Positions 1 to 9,220 of a DNA stretch of 64,000 nt are shown one piece after another. The notes below the pieces were generated by a model. It did no database searches, was not told the DNA's origin, and saw only the letters and a list, made by a program, of their open reading frames with translations. Numbering within the stretch: position 1 is the first letter of the stretch; every line of letters starts with the position of its first letter. Origin of the DNA: Novosphingobium sp. Gsoil 351 (lineage in GTDB: Bacteria; Pseudomonadota; Alphaproteobacteria; Sphingomonadales; Sphingomonadaceae). The stretch lies in NCBI RefSeq assembly GCF_009707465.1, contig NZ_CP046120.1, positions 3,439,501 through 3,503,500 of the forward strand, read 5' to 3'. A program made the translations under genes and the position numbers.

Positions 1-69
1 CTCCGAAATCCCCGCGCACGCCTGACCCGCCGGTTTCCCCCGCGCCCGATCCCGTTGTAGGGCGGCGCG

Positions 70-708
70 ATGCACTTGCGCGCACCCGCCATACTCTGCG
101 CATCGCGCGCGCACGGCGAGACTGCGGCGGTGATCCGGATGCTGACCGCCGACCACGGCCTGATCGCCGCCTATTGCGCAGGCGCGCGAGGGCGGCGGCT
201 GCGTCCGGTGGTGATCCCCGGCAACCTGCTCGACGTCGAGATTTCCGGGCGCTCCGCCAGCCAGTTGCCGTTCGCCAAAGTCGAGCTGGTCGAGAGCCGC
301 GGACCATGGCTGGGCGAGCCGCTGGCCAGCGCCGCGATCGCCTGGTCGTGCGCGCTGACCGCCACGGTGCTGCCCGAGGGCCACCCCTATCCCGCGCTGT
401 ACCAGGCGTTGGGCGGCCTGCTCGCCGCGATCTGCCACGCCCCTTCGGCGCGGGGCTGGAGCCGGGCGCTGGCCGCCTACGAGGCGCTGCTGCTGCGCGA
501 ACTGGGTTATGGCGGCCGGGCGCTGGCGGGCGGCGGCGGCGATCCGGGCGACGACTGGGAGGCAATTCTCGATCGTCTCCAACTCCTCGGCAATTTGCTC
601 GAAACCCGCCTGTTTGAGGAGCGCGGGCTTGCGGGGCGAGGGGGCGATGTTATGGCGGCGCGCTCGATTCTGATCGATCGGCTGAAACGGATTGCGGGGC
701 CTGAGTGA
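70..708 (+). CDS. recO: DNA repair protein RecO
   Basis: RecO works in the cytoplasm in RecF-pathway recombinational repair, loading RecA on SSB-coated single strands. The 212-residue product opens with the RecO OB-fold pattern ([14 protein letters not shown], then [15 protein letters not shown]) and continues with the helical C-terminal domain around [16 protein letters not shown] (residues 136-151). It is somewhat shorter than the 230-250 residues of many RecO proteins, and I see no CxxC zinc-finger cysteines, which is common in alphaproteobacterial forms. The ATG at 70 is the first start in frame. No strong ribosome binding site is visible, so translation may be coupled to a gene to the left of the window. 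The stop overlaps the GTG of leuB. Confidence 0.93.
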   Translation: MHLRAPAILCASRAHGETAAVIRMLTADHGLIAAYCAGARGRRLRPVVIPGNLLDVEISGRSASQLPFAKVELVESRGPWLGEPLASAAIAWSCALTATVLPEGHPYPALYQALGGLLAAICHAPSARGWSRALAAYEALLLRELGYGGRALAGGGGDPGDDWEAILDRLQLLGNLLETRLFEERGLAGRGGDVMAARSILIDRLKRIAGPE

Positions 709-1763
709 GAATTGCCGTTATGCCGGGCGACGGGATCGGACCCGAAGTCATCGCCGAGACCTTGCGCGTGCTCGATGCGCTGTCCCTGCCGGGACTGGTG
801 CTGATCGAGGCCGAGGCCGGCGGCGTCGCCTACAAGCGCCACGGCCATCCGCTGCCGGACGAGACGCTGGAGGCTGCCCGTTCCGCGGATGCGATCCTGT
901 TTGGCGCGGTCGGTGATCCGACCTGCGACGGGCTGGAGCGCAGCCTGCGCCCCGAACAGGCGATCTTGGGCCTGCGCAGCGCGCTCGGACTGTTCGCGAA
1001 TCTGCGCCCGGCGAAGCTTTTCAACGGAATGGAGGACGCTTCCACGCTTCGTCCCGAGATCGCCCAGGCGATCGACCTGCTGATCGTGCGCGAACTCAAC
1101 GGCGACGTCTATTTCGGCGAAAAGGGCACGCGCAGGCTCGCCGATGGCCGTCGCCAGGGCTGGGATTTGATGAGCTATGCCGAGGACGAGGTCCGCCGCA
1201 TCGCCCACGTCGCGTTCCGCGCCGCCCAGGGCCGCAACGGGCGGCTGACTTCGGTCGACAAGGCCAACGTCCTCGAAACCTCCCAGCTGTGGCGCGAGGT
1301 GGTGATCGAAGTTTCGGCCGACTACCCCGACGTGACGCTCGACCACCTCTATGTAGACAACGCCGCGATGCAACTCGTGCGCAATCCCGGCCAGTTCGAC
1401 ACGATCGTCACCGGCAATCTGTTCGGCGACATACTTTCCGACCAGGCGAGCATGTGCGTCGGTTCGATCGGATTGCTGGCCAGCGCCTCGCTAGGCGAAC
1501 GCACCACCGATCACGGCACGTTCGGGCTCTACGAACCGATCCACGGCAGCGCCCCGGACATCGCCGGGCAAGGCAAAGCCAATCCGCTGGCGGCGATCCT
1601 CAGCCTGGCGATGCTGCTGCGCCATTCGTTGGGGCTGGAGCGCGAGGCGTTGCGGGTCGAGGCGGCGGTGGCGGCGGCTTTGGCCGACGGGGTGCGCGGC
1701 GGGGACCTGGGCGGTAGCGACGGCACTCGTGCAATCGGTGATGCGGTGGTGGCAAGGCTATGA
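705..1763 (+). CDS. leuB: 3-isopropylmalate dehydrogenase
   Basis: LeuB oxidises and decarboxylates 3-isopropylmalate with NAD+ in leucine biosynthesis. The 352-residue protein carries the family landmarks: [10 protein letters not shown] at the N-terminus, [13 protein letters not shown] with the catalytic Tyr, the [15 protein letters not shown] segment, the metal-binding [11 protein letters not shown], and [21 protein letters not shown] near the C-terminus. The start is GTG at 705, which overlaps the recO stop by 4 bases, and the stop overlaps the next ATG by 4 bases, so recO, leuB and the glycosyltransferase are probably one transcript. No leuCD genes are visible here. Confidence 0.95.
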   Translation: MRIAVMPGDGIGPEVIAETLRVLDALSLPGLVLIEAEAGGVAYKRHGHPLPDETLEAARSADAILFGAVGDPTCDGLERSLRPEQAILGLRSALGLFANLRPAKLFNGMEDASTLRPEIAQAIDLLIVRELNGDVYFGEKGTRRLADGRRQGWDLMSYAEDEVRRIAHVAFRAAQGRNGRLTSVDKANVLETSQLWREVVIEVSADYPDVTLDHLYVDNAAMQLVRNPGQFDTIVTGNLFGDILSDQASMCVGSIGLLASASLGERTTDHGTFGLYEPIHGSAPDIAGQGKANPLAAILSLAMLLRHSLGLEREALRVEAAVAAALADGVRGGDLGGSDGTRAIGDAVVARL

Positions 1764-2986
1764 CTGAAACCCGCTCATCCCCGGCGAAGTCGAGGGGTCG
1801 TACCGTACCTTCGGTGACAGCGCAGGGTGTCTCGACTTCGCTCGACACGAGCGCGCCTTTGAAGGCGCGCGCGCTCCAACTCGCGATCGTCCTGCCGACG
1901 TTCAACGAGCGCACCAATCTGCGCTCGCTGGTCGAGAGGCTCGATGCCGCGCTCGGCGAGATCGGTTGGGAAGCGATCGTGGTCGACGACAACAGCCCCG
2001 ACGGCACCGCCGACGAAGCCCGCGCGATCAGCCTGAGCGATCCCCGCGTCCGGGTGATCCAACGGATCGGGCGGCGCGGGCTGGCCTCCGCCGCGATCGA
2101 GGGGATGTGCGCGACGGCTGCGCCGGTGGTGGCGGTGATGGACGCCGATCACCAGCACGATCCGGCGCTGCTGCCCCAGATGCTGAGCGCGGTGCAATCG
2201 GGCGACTACGATCTTTCGTATGCCTCGCGCTTCGCAGAGGGCGCCAGCACCGAGGCGTGGGGACGACCCGACCGGGTCCGGGCCTCGGGCTTCGCCAACA
2301 GTCTTGCCCGCCGGGTCACCGGCGTCGAGCTAAGCGATCCGATGAGCGGCTATTTCATGCTCCGCGCCGACATCTTGCGCGCCGACGCCCACCGGCTGTC
2401 CGGTGTGGGCTTCAAGATCCTGCTCGACATCCTCGCCACGGTCGACCGGCCGTTGCGGGTCAAGGAGTTCCCGCTCCATTTCGCCGCGCGGGCGGAGGGC
2501 GAGAGCAAGCTCGACCGTACCGTGGTGTTCGAATTCCTCGTCGGGCTCTACGACAAGTGGCTCGGCCGGATCATTCCCACCCGCTTCGCACTGTTCGGGA
2601 CGATCGGCGCTGCGGGCGTGGTCGTGCACATGGCGGTGCTCGCCAGCTTCCTCGGCCTGTTCGGGCGGCCGCTGATGTTCGGCGGTTGGATCACCGCTTT
2701 CGACATCGGCCAAACAGTGGCGGCGCTGGTCGCGATGACCTTCAACTTCGCGCTCAACAACACGCTGACGTATGCCGACAAGCGGCTGGTCGGATTTTCG
2801 CAACTGGCGCGCGGGTGGGCGCGGTTCGCGCTGACCTGCTCGGTCGGTCTGCTCGCCAATGTCGGAGTGGCGGCGTTGCTCCTGCGCTTCGGTTTCCACC
2901 CCTACCCCGCGGCGATCATCGGCATCGCGGTCGGTTCGGTGTGGAATTTCGCGCTATCGTCGCGGTTTGTGTGGGGCCGGTATTGA
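1760..2986 (+). CDS. Family 2 glycosyltransferase fused to a GtrA-like membrane domain
   Basis: This is probably a polyprenyl-phosphate sugar transferase of the DPM1 type at the inner membrane. Residues 42-265 form the GT2 domain: [21 protein letters not shown], then MDADHQHDP containing the DxD nucleotide-sugar motif. Residues 280-405 hold four hydrophobic segments of the GtrA family, often involved in moving lipid-linked sugars. The product is 408 residues. The ATG at 1760 overlaps the leuB stop. Oddly, residues 4-37 are encoded by an extragenic palindromic repeat (1770-1870), so this N-terminus is not ancestral GT2 sequence. The family is clear; the sugar and acceptor are unknown. Confidence 0.88.
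   Translation: MTETRSSPAKSRGRTVPSVTAQGVSTSLDTSAPLKARALQLAIVLPTFNERTNLRSLVERLDAALGEIGWEAIVVDDNSPDGTADEARAISLSDPRVRVIQRIGRRGLASAAIEGMCATAAPVVAVMDADHQHDPALLPQMLSAVQSGDYDLSYASRFAEGASTEAWGRPDRVRASGFANSLARRVTGVELSDPMSGYFMLRADILRADAHRLSGVGFKILLDILATVDRPLRVKEFPLHFAARAEGESKLDRTVVFEFLVGLYDKWLGRIIPTRFALFGTIGAAGVVVHMAVLASFLGLFGRPLMFGGWITAFDIGQTVAALVAMTFNFALNNTLTYADKRLVGFSQLARGWARFALTCSVGLLANVGVAALLLRFGFHPYPAAIIGIAVGSVWNFALSSRFVWGRY
1770..1870. repeat. Palindromic extragenic-type repeat lying inside a reading frame
   Basis: The element has outer arms CGAAGTCGAG (1785-1794) and CTCGACTTCG (1831-1840), followed by ctcgacacgag and a second hairpin with 9-base arms and a 2-base loop at 1851-1870 (gcgcgcctt / aaggcgcgc). 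Related cores lie at 18125-18196, 58061-58120 and 60397-60450, all between genes. Here the element begins about 10 bases after the ATG of the GT2-GtrA gene and is read through in frame. Confidence 0.75.
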
Positions 2987-3065
2987 TTCCGTTCATGTCG
3001 GCGCTTGCATCGGTCTGCATGGTCGATAGACCTGAATATTCTACGATGCCGAAAGATTGTTGCCC

Positions 3066-5165
3066 ATGCGCCTGCTGGCCTTCGCCGCTCCTCTCCTCGC
3101 CGCCTGCTCCATCGGCGCGATTGCCCAGACCGTGAGCGGCGATCCCTACGTCTGGCTCGAGGAAAAGGACTCGGCCCGCTCGCTCGCCTGGGTCGAGGCG
3201 CACAATGCGGTGACGGTGAAGCGGCTCGAGGCCGATCCGCGCTATGCCACACTCTATGACGAGGCGCTGGCGCTGGCTTCGGCCAAGGACCGGATCCCGA
3301 TGCCGCGCTTCGTGGGCGGCGAGATCTACAACTTCTGGCAGGACGCCGATCATCTGCGCGGGATCTGGCGCAAGGCCTCGCTGGCCGACTACCGCACCGC
3401 CGCGCCCAAGTGGCAAACGGTGCTCGACATCGACGCGCTGGGCAAGGCCGAAAGCAAGAGCTGGGTGTTCAAGGGCGCGCAGTGCCTGCTCCCCGACGAG
3501 ACTCGGTGCCTGATCAGCCTGTCCGACGGCGGCGAGGACGCGGTCGAGGTCCGCGAATTCGACCTGACTACGGCCAAGTTCGTCGAAGGCGGGTTCCGCC
3601 TGCCCCGAGCCAAGAGCGACGTCACCTGGGAGGATCGCGACCACCTGCTGGTCAGCACCGAATGGACCCCCGGCGATCTGACCGAGTCAGGCTATCCTTA
3701 TATTGTGAAGCGCCTGACCCGCGGCCAGCAATTGGCGGACGCGGTCGAAATCTATCGCGGCGATAAGAAGGACGTGGCCGCCGCCCCGGCGGTACTCCGC
3801 GACGGGGCGGGCAACACGCTGGCGGTAATCCAGCGCGCGCTTGATTTCTTCCATAACGAGACGTTCGTAGTCACTCCTGCCGGCGTGCGCCGGGTGGCGA
3901 TGTCAGGCAAGGTATCGATCGACGAAATGGTCGCGGGCCGGGTGATCCTCAAGCTCGAGGAGGACTGGCCCGAGGCGGGCGCGCAGTTCAAGGCCGGCAG
4001 CGTCGCCGAGGTCGATCGGGCCGCGCTGCTGGCGAACCCCGACAAGCTGAAGCCGCGGCTGGTGTGGTCGCCGGGGCCGCGGATGGCGCTCGAAGGAATG
4101 CAATCGACCAAGAACCGCCTGCTCCTCGCTGCGCTGGACAACGTGCGCGGACGCGTGCTGGCTCTGACTCCTGTCAGGGGCGGGAAATGGACGACCTCCA
4201 CGCTAAAGCTGCCCGACAACCTCGCGCTCGGCATCGGCAGCACCGACACCCGCTCTGATGCGATCTTCCTGACCGCCAGCGGATTTACCACCCCGACCAC
4301 GCTCTTTCTGGGCGATGCTGCCACCGGCAAGCTGGCGGTGGCCAAGACGCTTCCGGCCAAGTTCGACGCTGGGCCGCTCAAGGTCGAACAGCTCGAGGCG
4401 ACCAGCAGCGACGGGACGAAGATCCCGTACTTCGTCGTCCACCGCAAGGACATCGCCTACGACGGCAGTACCCCCACCCTGATGAGCGCGTATGGCGGGT
4501 TCCAGGTCAGTTCGACGCCGTATTACTCTGCGCTGACCGGTAAGCTGTGGCTTGAGCGCGGCGGCGCGTTCGTGCTCGCCAACATCCGCGGTGGAGGGGA
4601 GTTCGGCCCGGCGTGGCACGAGGCCGGGCTGGGCGTGAAACGGCAGGTCATCTACGACGATTTCGCCGCGGTTGGCCGCGACCTTGCGGCGCGCAAGATC
4701 ACTTCGGCGCGGCGGCTGGGGATCGAAGGCGGCTCCAACGGGGGTCTGCTGATGGGCGTGGCGATGATCCAGCATCCCGAATTGTGGAATGCGATTGCGA
4801 TCCAGGTGCCGCTGCTCGACATGATCCGCATCGCCAAGATCGCCGCGGGCGCATCGTGGCAGGGCGAATACGGCGACGTCAACGCCGACCCGGCGGTCAT
4901 GGCGTTCTGGCGCAAGACCTCGCCCTATCAGAACTTGCGCAAGGACGGAAAATACCCCGAGCCGTTCATCTTCACCACCACCAAGGATGATCGCACCGGC
5001 CCCCAGCACGCCCGCAAGTTCGCCGCGCGGATGGAGGAATACGGGCTGCCGTTCTATTATTACGAAAACACCGAAGGCGGCCACGGATCGGGCGCGGACA
5101 TCAAGCAATCGGCGCGCAGCAACGCGCTGCAGATGACCTACTTCATGAAGAAACTGATGGATTGA
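3066..5165 (+). CDS. S9A prolyl oligopeptidase family serine protease, exported
   Basis: This enzyme should cut short proline-containing peptides, probably in the periplasm. The 699-residue protein has a hydrophobic signal peptide with a possible cleavage after AIAQ (about residue 21), an N-terminal beta-propeller region opening with DPYVWLEEKDS, and a C-terminal alpha/beta-hydrolase domain. The catalytic triad is visible: Ser557 in GGSNGG, Asp in KDDR (641/642) and His673 in EGGHG. I chose ATG 3066, which starts exactly at the signal peptide; TTG codons lie just upstream. It may be dipeptidase-like or oligopeptidase B-like in specificity. Its last 23 bases overlap the end of the convergent MFS gene. 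Confidence 0.9.
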   Translation: MRLLAFAAPLLAACSIGAIAQTVSGDPYVWLEEKDSARSLAWVEAHNAVTVKRLEADPRYATLYDEALALASAKDRIPMPRFVGGEIYNFWQDADHLRGIWRKASLADYRTAAPKWQTVLDIDALGKAESKSWVFKGAQCLLPDETRCLISLSDGGEDAVEVREFDLTTAKFVEGGFRLPRAKSDVTWEDRDHLLVSTEWTPGDLTESGYPYIVKRLTRGQQLADAVEIYRGDKKDVAAAPAVLRDGAGNTLAVIQRALDFFHNETFVVTPAGVRRVAMSGKVSIDEMVAGRVILKLEEDWPEAGAQFKAGSVAEVDRAALLANPDKLKPRLVWSPGPRMALEGMQSTKNRLLLAALDNVRGRVLALTPVRGGKWTTSTLKLPDNLALGIGSTDTRSDAIFLTASGFTTPTTLFLGDAATGKLAVAKTLPAKFDAGPLKVEQLEATSSDGTKIPYFVVHRKDIAYDGSTPTLMSAYGGFQVSSTPYYSALTGKLWLERGGAFVLANIRGGGEFGPAWHEAGLGVKRQVIYDDFAAVGRDLAARKITSARRLGIEGGSNGGLLMGVAMIQHPELWNAIAIQVPLLDMIRIAKIAAGASWQGEYGDVNADPAVMAFWRKTSPYQNLRKDGKYPEPFIFTTTKDDRTGPQHARKFAARMEEYGLPFYYYENTEGGHGSGADIKQSARSNALQMTYFMKKLMD

Positions 5166-6369
5166 GCTGCGCGTGAGGCCGCAAGGGCGGCAACGTGTAG
5201 AGCAGCGTCGCAGCGAGGAGCATGCAAACCGTCGCCACGCCCAGAGGTGCGGCGTAGGCCCCGGTCCAGTCGTGCAGCAGGTTGAACCCGGCCAGCCCGA
5301 TCCCGCCGCTCAACAGTGAGAACAGGTAGAGCCGTCCGAACACCTCGCTATAGTTCTCGATCGGGAACAGGCGGCTGACCAGGAATGGCACCAGATCGTA
5401 TTCGGCGCCGTTGAGCAGCCCCGCAACGAACACCGCGGCCAGCATGAACGGCAGAGCGTCGACGCCCCACTGCATGCCCATGAACCCGGCGGTGGAGGCG
5501 AGGCCGAAGGCGGCGGCGATCCGGTTCGCGGCAAACCGGTCGATCAGCGCTCCCATCACGATCCTCCCGGCGATCTGCGATGCGCCGTACGCGGACAGCA
5601 GCAGGCCTGCGGCGGGTAGCCCGAATCCCCGCTCGACCCCGATCAGCGCCAGCGAGGTGACCATGCCGACGGTACCGATGTTGATCAGCATCGTGGCCCC
5701 GGCGATCCGCCAGAACAGCAGGTTCGTCCACGATGGCGGTTTGCCGCTCCGTTGGCGCCGCGCCGGCCGTACGATCGCCCCGGCTTGGCGGCTCGCATAG
5801 AGCCCCGCGGGGATGCCGATCGCAACCGCGAGCACGGCGAGCAGTTCATACCCGGCGCGAAACCCCCAGGTCGCGATGATCCAGCCGAACAGGCCGGGTA
5901 GCAGCACCGTGGTCAACGACAGCCCGCTGGTGGCGAACGCCAGCGCCAGCCCGCGATGGCGGTCGAAACGCGTGGCGACGAGGCGGCCGTAGACCAGCGC
6001 GCTCATCCCCGGGGCAGACACCGCGAGCAGCGCGACGGCAATCTGAAACTGCCACAGCCCGCCGCTGAGTAGTGACAGCCACAGATGCGTGACGGCGAGG
6101 CTGAGCGCGGAGGCGACGATCACAGGGACCGCGCCGATGCGGTCGGCCAGGCGCCCGATAAACGGCGCGGCGAGCGCGCCGAGCAGGCCCAATGCAGCGG
6201 ATGCGCCGATCGCCCCGCGGCTCGCCCCCGTGACTTCTTGCAGGCCCGGCATGAACAGGCTTGAAAGGTTTTGGTAGAGTCCCGCGCCCACGCCGGCCAT
6301 CCCCGCCGACCCCAGTACGACCGACCAGCCGCGACGCCATTCGCTCGGTCCGGCGGCGGGATCGCTCAT
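5143..6369 (-). CDS. MFS transporter, monocarboxylate/oxalate-formate antiporter-like
   Basis: This inner-membrane carrier has 408 residues and about 12 predicted transmembrane helices. The loop after TM2 has the MFS signature GRLADRIG. The general pattern (GAGLYQNLSSLFMPG in TM1 and a paired second half beginning near LLFWRIAGATMLINIG) resembles the MCT/OFA group, but the substrate cannot be read from the sequence. The ATG at 6369 overlaps the GT39 stop by 4 bases, so the two are co-transcribed on the minus strand. The 3' end overlaps the prolyl oligopeptidase gene by 23 bases. Confidence 0.86.
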   Translation of the reverse strand: MSDPAAGPSEWRRGWSVVLGSAGMAGVGAGLYQNLSSLFMPGLQEVTGASRGAIGASAALGLLGALAAPFIGRLADRIGAVPVIVASALSLAVTHLWLSLLSGGLWQFQIAVALLAVSAPGMSALVYGRLVATRFDRHRGLALAFATSGLSLTTVLLPGLFGWIIATWGFRAGYELLAVLAVAIGIPAGLYASRQAGAIVRPARRQRSGKPPSWTNLLFWRIAGATMLINIGTVGMVTSLALIGVERGFGLPAAGLLLSAYGASQIAGRIVMGALIDRFAANRIAAAFGLASTAGFMGMQWGVDALPFMLAAVFVAGLLNGAEYDLVPFLVSRLFPIENYSEVFGRLYLFSLLSGGIGLAGFNLLHDWTGAYAAPLGVATVCMLLAATLLYTLPPLRPHAQLNPSVSS

Positions 6370-7676
6370 CGCCAACTGTACAGCCAGGTGTAGGTTAGAA
6401 ACGATGCCGTACCCGGCAGCTTGGCCGAGGACAGGATCGGATAGAACCAGCCGAACAGGCCGAGCGATGCGACGACGGCGATTGCCGCGAGACATCGCCA
6501 ATACCGCCCACGGTGCCATAGCGCGCCGAGCACGAGCGCGAGGGCAATTGTCAGGAAAGTCCCCGCCAGCAGGTAGTGGTAATAGAACTGGACCGGCTTG
6601 GGCGCGACGATCCACAGCGCCAGGCTGGCGGCGTAGAGCGTCGCGGTGGCGAGCATCGCGGCCCCCATGGACGAGACGCGCCGCAGCCAGCCCCAGATCG
6701 CGCAGGCGAGGACGGCGGGGAGCCCCAGCCACATCGTCAGCGGGTTGCCGACCATCAGCACGCCGCGCTGCGCGCCATCGACCGGTTCGTAGAGGAACCA
6801 GATGGGACGCCAGTTGGCGACCCACTGCCACCAGTGGCTCTGATATGGGTGCGGCTTGACAACACTCTCCTGCAGATCCTTCATCCGCCACTGGAATTCG
6901 AGCACGTCGGAGAAGGGCACCGCCCCGGTCGCGAACCAGCCCAGCGGCAGGAAGCTGAGCAGGTAGACCGCCACCGGGATCGCTCCCAGCAAAATCCCAG
7001 CTTCGACCAGCGACACGCCGGGGACCGGCCCGGCATCACGCGCGGTGAAGAACTTCGCGCGCCGTCCCTTGAGGTCGACGAGGCGTGCGATGGCGAACGC
7101 TAGGCCCGGCAGGATGGCGAGCGGCGCGACGCTCCACTTGGCGGCGAGCGAAAGCCCCAGCGCCAGCCCCGCCAGTCCCAGCGCAATGTGGCCGTGGCGC
7201 GGCCGCCGCACGGCGCGGGCGCACAACCACACCGCAGCCATCGCGAAAGCCAGCATCGCCGGATCGAGCATGGCGATCCGCGCGATCACGAACAAAAGGA
7301 AATTGCTCGCCAGCAGCGCCCCCGCAATCAGCGTCGCGGGGCGCGAGAGGCTGGCCCACCACGTCGCGCGCAGGCCTGCGAAAAGCGCCAGCGCGCCCGC
7401 CAGCGCCGAGGGAAGCCGCCACGCGAACGGGTTGTCGCCCAGCGCCCACATCGACGCCGCGATCAGTTCCTTGCCCAGCCAGGGATGCTCGGGGTTCTTG
7501 AGCTCGGTCAGCGCGAGCAGGTTGCGCGCGGCCGGCAGATAGTGGATCTCGTCAAAATACGGCTTCGACGGGATCGCCAGGCGATGCAGCGCCAGTGCCA
7601 GGAACGATGCGGTGATCAGCCAGCACCAGCCCAGCGGATCGCGCGACGCGGGAACGGGTTGAGGGCGCGCGATCAT
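6366..7676 (-). CDS. GT39-type (PMT-like) membrane glycosyltransferase
   Basis: The family transfers a mannosyl or similar residue from a polyprenyl-phosphate donor to proteins or glycans at the membrane. The 436-residue protein has about 10 hydrophobic segments. Its first periplasmic loop holds the acidic motif KPYFDEIHYLPAARNLL, corresponding to the catalytic Asp-Glu of protein O-mannosyltransferases and ArnT-like enzymes, and later HPWLGKELIAASMWALGDN. I start at ATG 7676; a TTG at 7700 would add eight residues but lies in a hairpin. A DPM1-like donor-forming enzyme (GT2-GtrA) lies 3.4 kb away. The acceptor is unknown. Confidence 0.85.
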   Translation of the reverse strand: MIARPQPVPASRDPLGWCWLITASFLALALHRLAIPSKPYFDEIHYLPAARNLLALTELKNPEHPWLGKELIAASMWALGDNPFAWRLPSALAGALALFAGLRATWWASLSRPATLIAGALLASNFLLFVIARIAMLDPAMLAFAMAAVWLCARAVRRPRHGHIALGLAGLALGLSLAAKWSVAPLAILPGLAFAIARLVDLKGRRAKFFTARDAGPVPGVSLVEAGILLGAIPVAVYLLSFLPLGWFATGAVPFSDVLEFQWRMKDLQESVVKPHPYQSHWWQWVANWRPIWFLYEPVDGAQRGVLMVGNPLTMWLGLPAVLACAIWGWLRRVSSMGAAMLATATLYAASLALWIVAPKPVQFYYHYLLAGTFLTIALALVLGALWHRGRYWRCLAAIAVVASLGLFGWFYPILSSAKLPGTASFLTYTWLYSWR

Positions 7677-7691
7677 CGGTGCGACGCGGAT

Positions 7692-7767
7692 ACGGCGCAA
7701 GAGCCGCGCCGTGCAATCGCTTTTGTGATCCTTGCGCGCCGCTCCGCTGCTTCGTAAGGGCGCGCAA
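7692..7767 (+). promoter_or_regulatory. Two perfect hairpins in the metZ leader
   Basis: The first hairpin has 7-base arms ACGGCGC (7692-7698) and GCGCCGT (7706-7712). The second has 9-base arms TTGCGCGCC (7732-7740) and GGCGCGCAA (7759-7767) around an 18-base loop, and it ends two bases before the metZ ATG. The likely Shine-Dalgarno (TAAGGG, 7756-7760) lies partly in the stem. It could act as a translational switch; I do not see the conserved core of a SAM-II riboswitch. This gap also carries the upstream region of the divergent GT39 gene. Confidence 0.45.
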
Positions 7768-7769
7768 CG

Positions 7770-8979
7770 ATGAAGCGAGATACCGGCCTCAACCGCGCCA
7801 TCACCCGCAACTGGCGTCCCGCGACCCGCGCGGTGCGGGGTGGCACCTGGCGTTCCGAGCAGGGCGAGACTTCCGAGGCGATTTTCCTCAGCTCGGGCTT
7901 CTCCTACGACGACGCGGCGACCCCCGCCGCCCGGTTTGCGGGCGAGGCCGAGGGGGATGACCTATTCGCGTCTCCAGAATCCCACCGTGGCGATGCTCGA
8001 AGAGCGCATCGCGCTGATGGAAGGAGCCGAGGCCTGCCGCGCCCAGGCCAGCGGGATGGCGGCGATGACCACCGCGCTGCTCTGCCAGCTATCCGCGGGC
8101 GATCACATCGTCGCCGCGCGAGCCGCGTTCGGATCGTGCCGCTGGCTGGTCGACAGCCTGTGCCCGCGCTTCGGAATCGAGGCATCGGTCATCGATTCCC
8201 GCAACAACGCCGCCTGGGAAGCCGCGATCCGGCCCAACACCAAAGTGTTCTTCTTCGAGACTCCGGCCAACCCGACGATGGACATCGTCGACCTCGGTTT
8301 CGTCTGCGAGCTGGCGCGCGAGCACGGGATCACCACGGTGGTCGACAACGCCTTCGCCACCCCGGTACTCCAGCGTCCGCTCGAATGGGGCGCGGATGTG
8401 GTCGCCTATTCGGCGACCAAGATGATGGACGGGCAGGGCAGGGTCCTCGCCGGGGCGGTGTGCGGCAGCCACGAATTCATCAACGAAAAGCTACTCCCCT
8501 TCCAGCGCAATACCGGACCCAACCTCTCCCCGTTCAACGCCTGGGTCGTGCTCAAAGGGCTCGAGACGCTCGACTTGCGCATCCGCCGCCAGAGCGAGAG
8601 TGCGATCAGGCTGGGCCAGATGATGCAGGGCCGCGTCGCAAGGATGCTCCATCCCGGGCTGCCCAGCCATCCCCAGCACAATCTTGCGCTGCGCCAGATG
8701 GAGGCGACCGGGCCGATCTTCAGCTTCGAGGTCGCGGGCGGCCGGCCGCAGGCGCATGCGCTGCTCGACGCGCTCGAATTGATCGACATCTCCAACAACA
8801 TCGGCGACGCTCGCTCGCTAATGTGCCACCCTGCCTCGACCACGCACCATTCGGTCGGTCCCGAGGCGCGCGAGGCGATGGGCGTTGGAGAGGGCATGCT
8901 ACGGCTCAACGTCGGCCTGGAAGACGTCGCCGATCTGGCCGAGGACATCGACCGGGCGCTGGTGGCGGTCGGGCTTTAG
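7770..8979 (+). CDS. metZ: O-succinylhomoserine sulfhydrylase, frameshifted in this sequence
   Basis: MetZ makes homocysteine from O-succinylhomoserine and sulfide, using PLP. The first 60 codons (TGLNRAITRNWRPATRAVRGGTW ending RFAGEAEG) and the remainder (MTYSRLQNPTVAMLEERIALMEG onwards) match the family perfectly but lie in different frames. Dropping one G from the five-G run at 7952-7956 joins them into a normal protein of about 402 residues. The PLP lysine is in YSATKMMDGQGR, and LSPFNAWVVLKGLETL and MCHPASTTHHS are family hallmarks. An assembly indel is the simplest explanation; a true pseudogene is possible. The leader contains strong hairpins. Confidence 0.9.
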
Positions 8980-9220
8980 GGCAGCGAACTGAGAATCTCA
9001 CCCAACTCAGCTCGTGCTGAACGTGCAGAAGCATCCTAGTATATCTCGTTCCGCCCTGCCGCCCGAAGAAGAAAGCGGCTGTTCGACAAGCTCCGGGCAA
9101 AGGGTTTGGAGTGCGGTTGTCGCGGGTTTTCAGCGCCGCGTCAGTCTCGCTTCCCCCGGTAACTTCGGGTCAACCATTCCGCGCTAGGCTGCGTTGACCA
9201 CGACTGTCGGAGGGCATGCG
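8980..9220. other. 241-base spacer between metZ and the unknown acidic protein
   Basis: No reading frame or RNA gene is convincing here. At 9008-9030 and 9081-9100 there are fragments resembling a repeat arm pair (agctcgtgctgaac and gttcgacaagctc), perhaps a decayed extragenic palindrome. The only clear signal is the ribosome binding site GGAGGG at 9209-9214. Confidence 0.4.

Noticed and set aside
7692..7767. SAM-II riboswitch before metZ
   Set aside because: Hairpins are present, but the conserved pseudoknot core and AAAGG-linked segment are not recognisable, so no named riboswitch is called.
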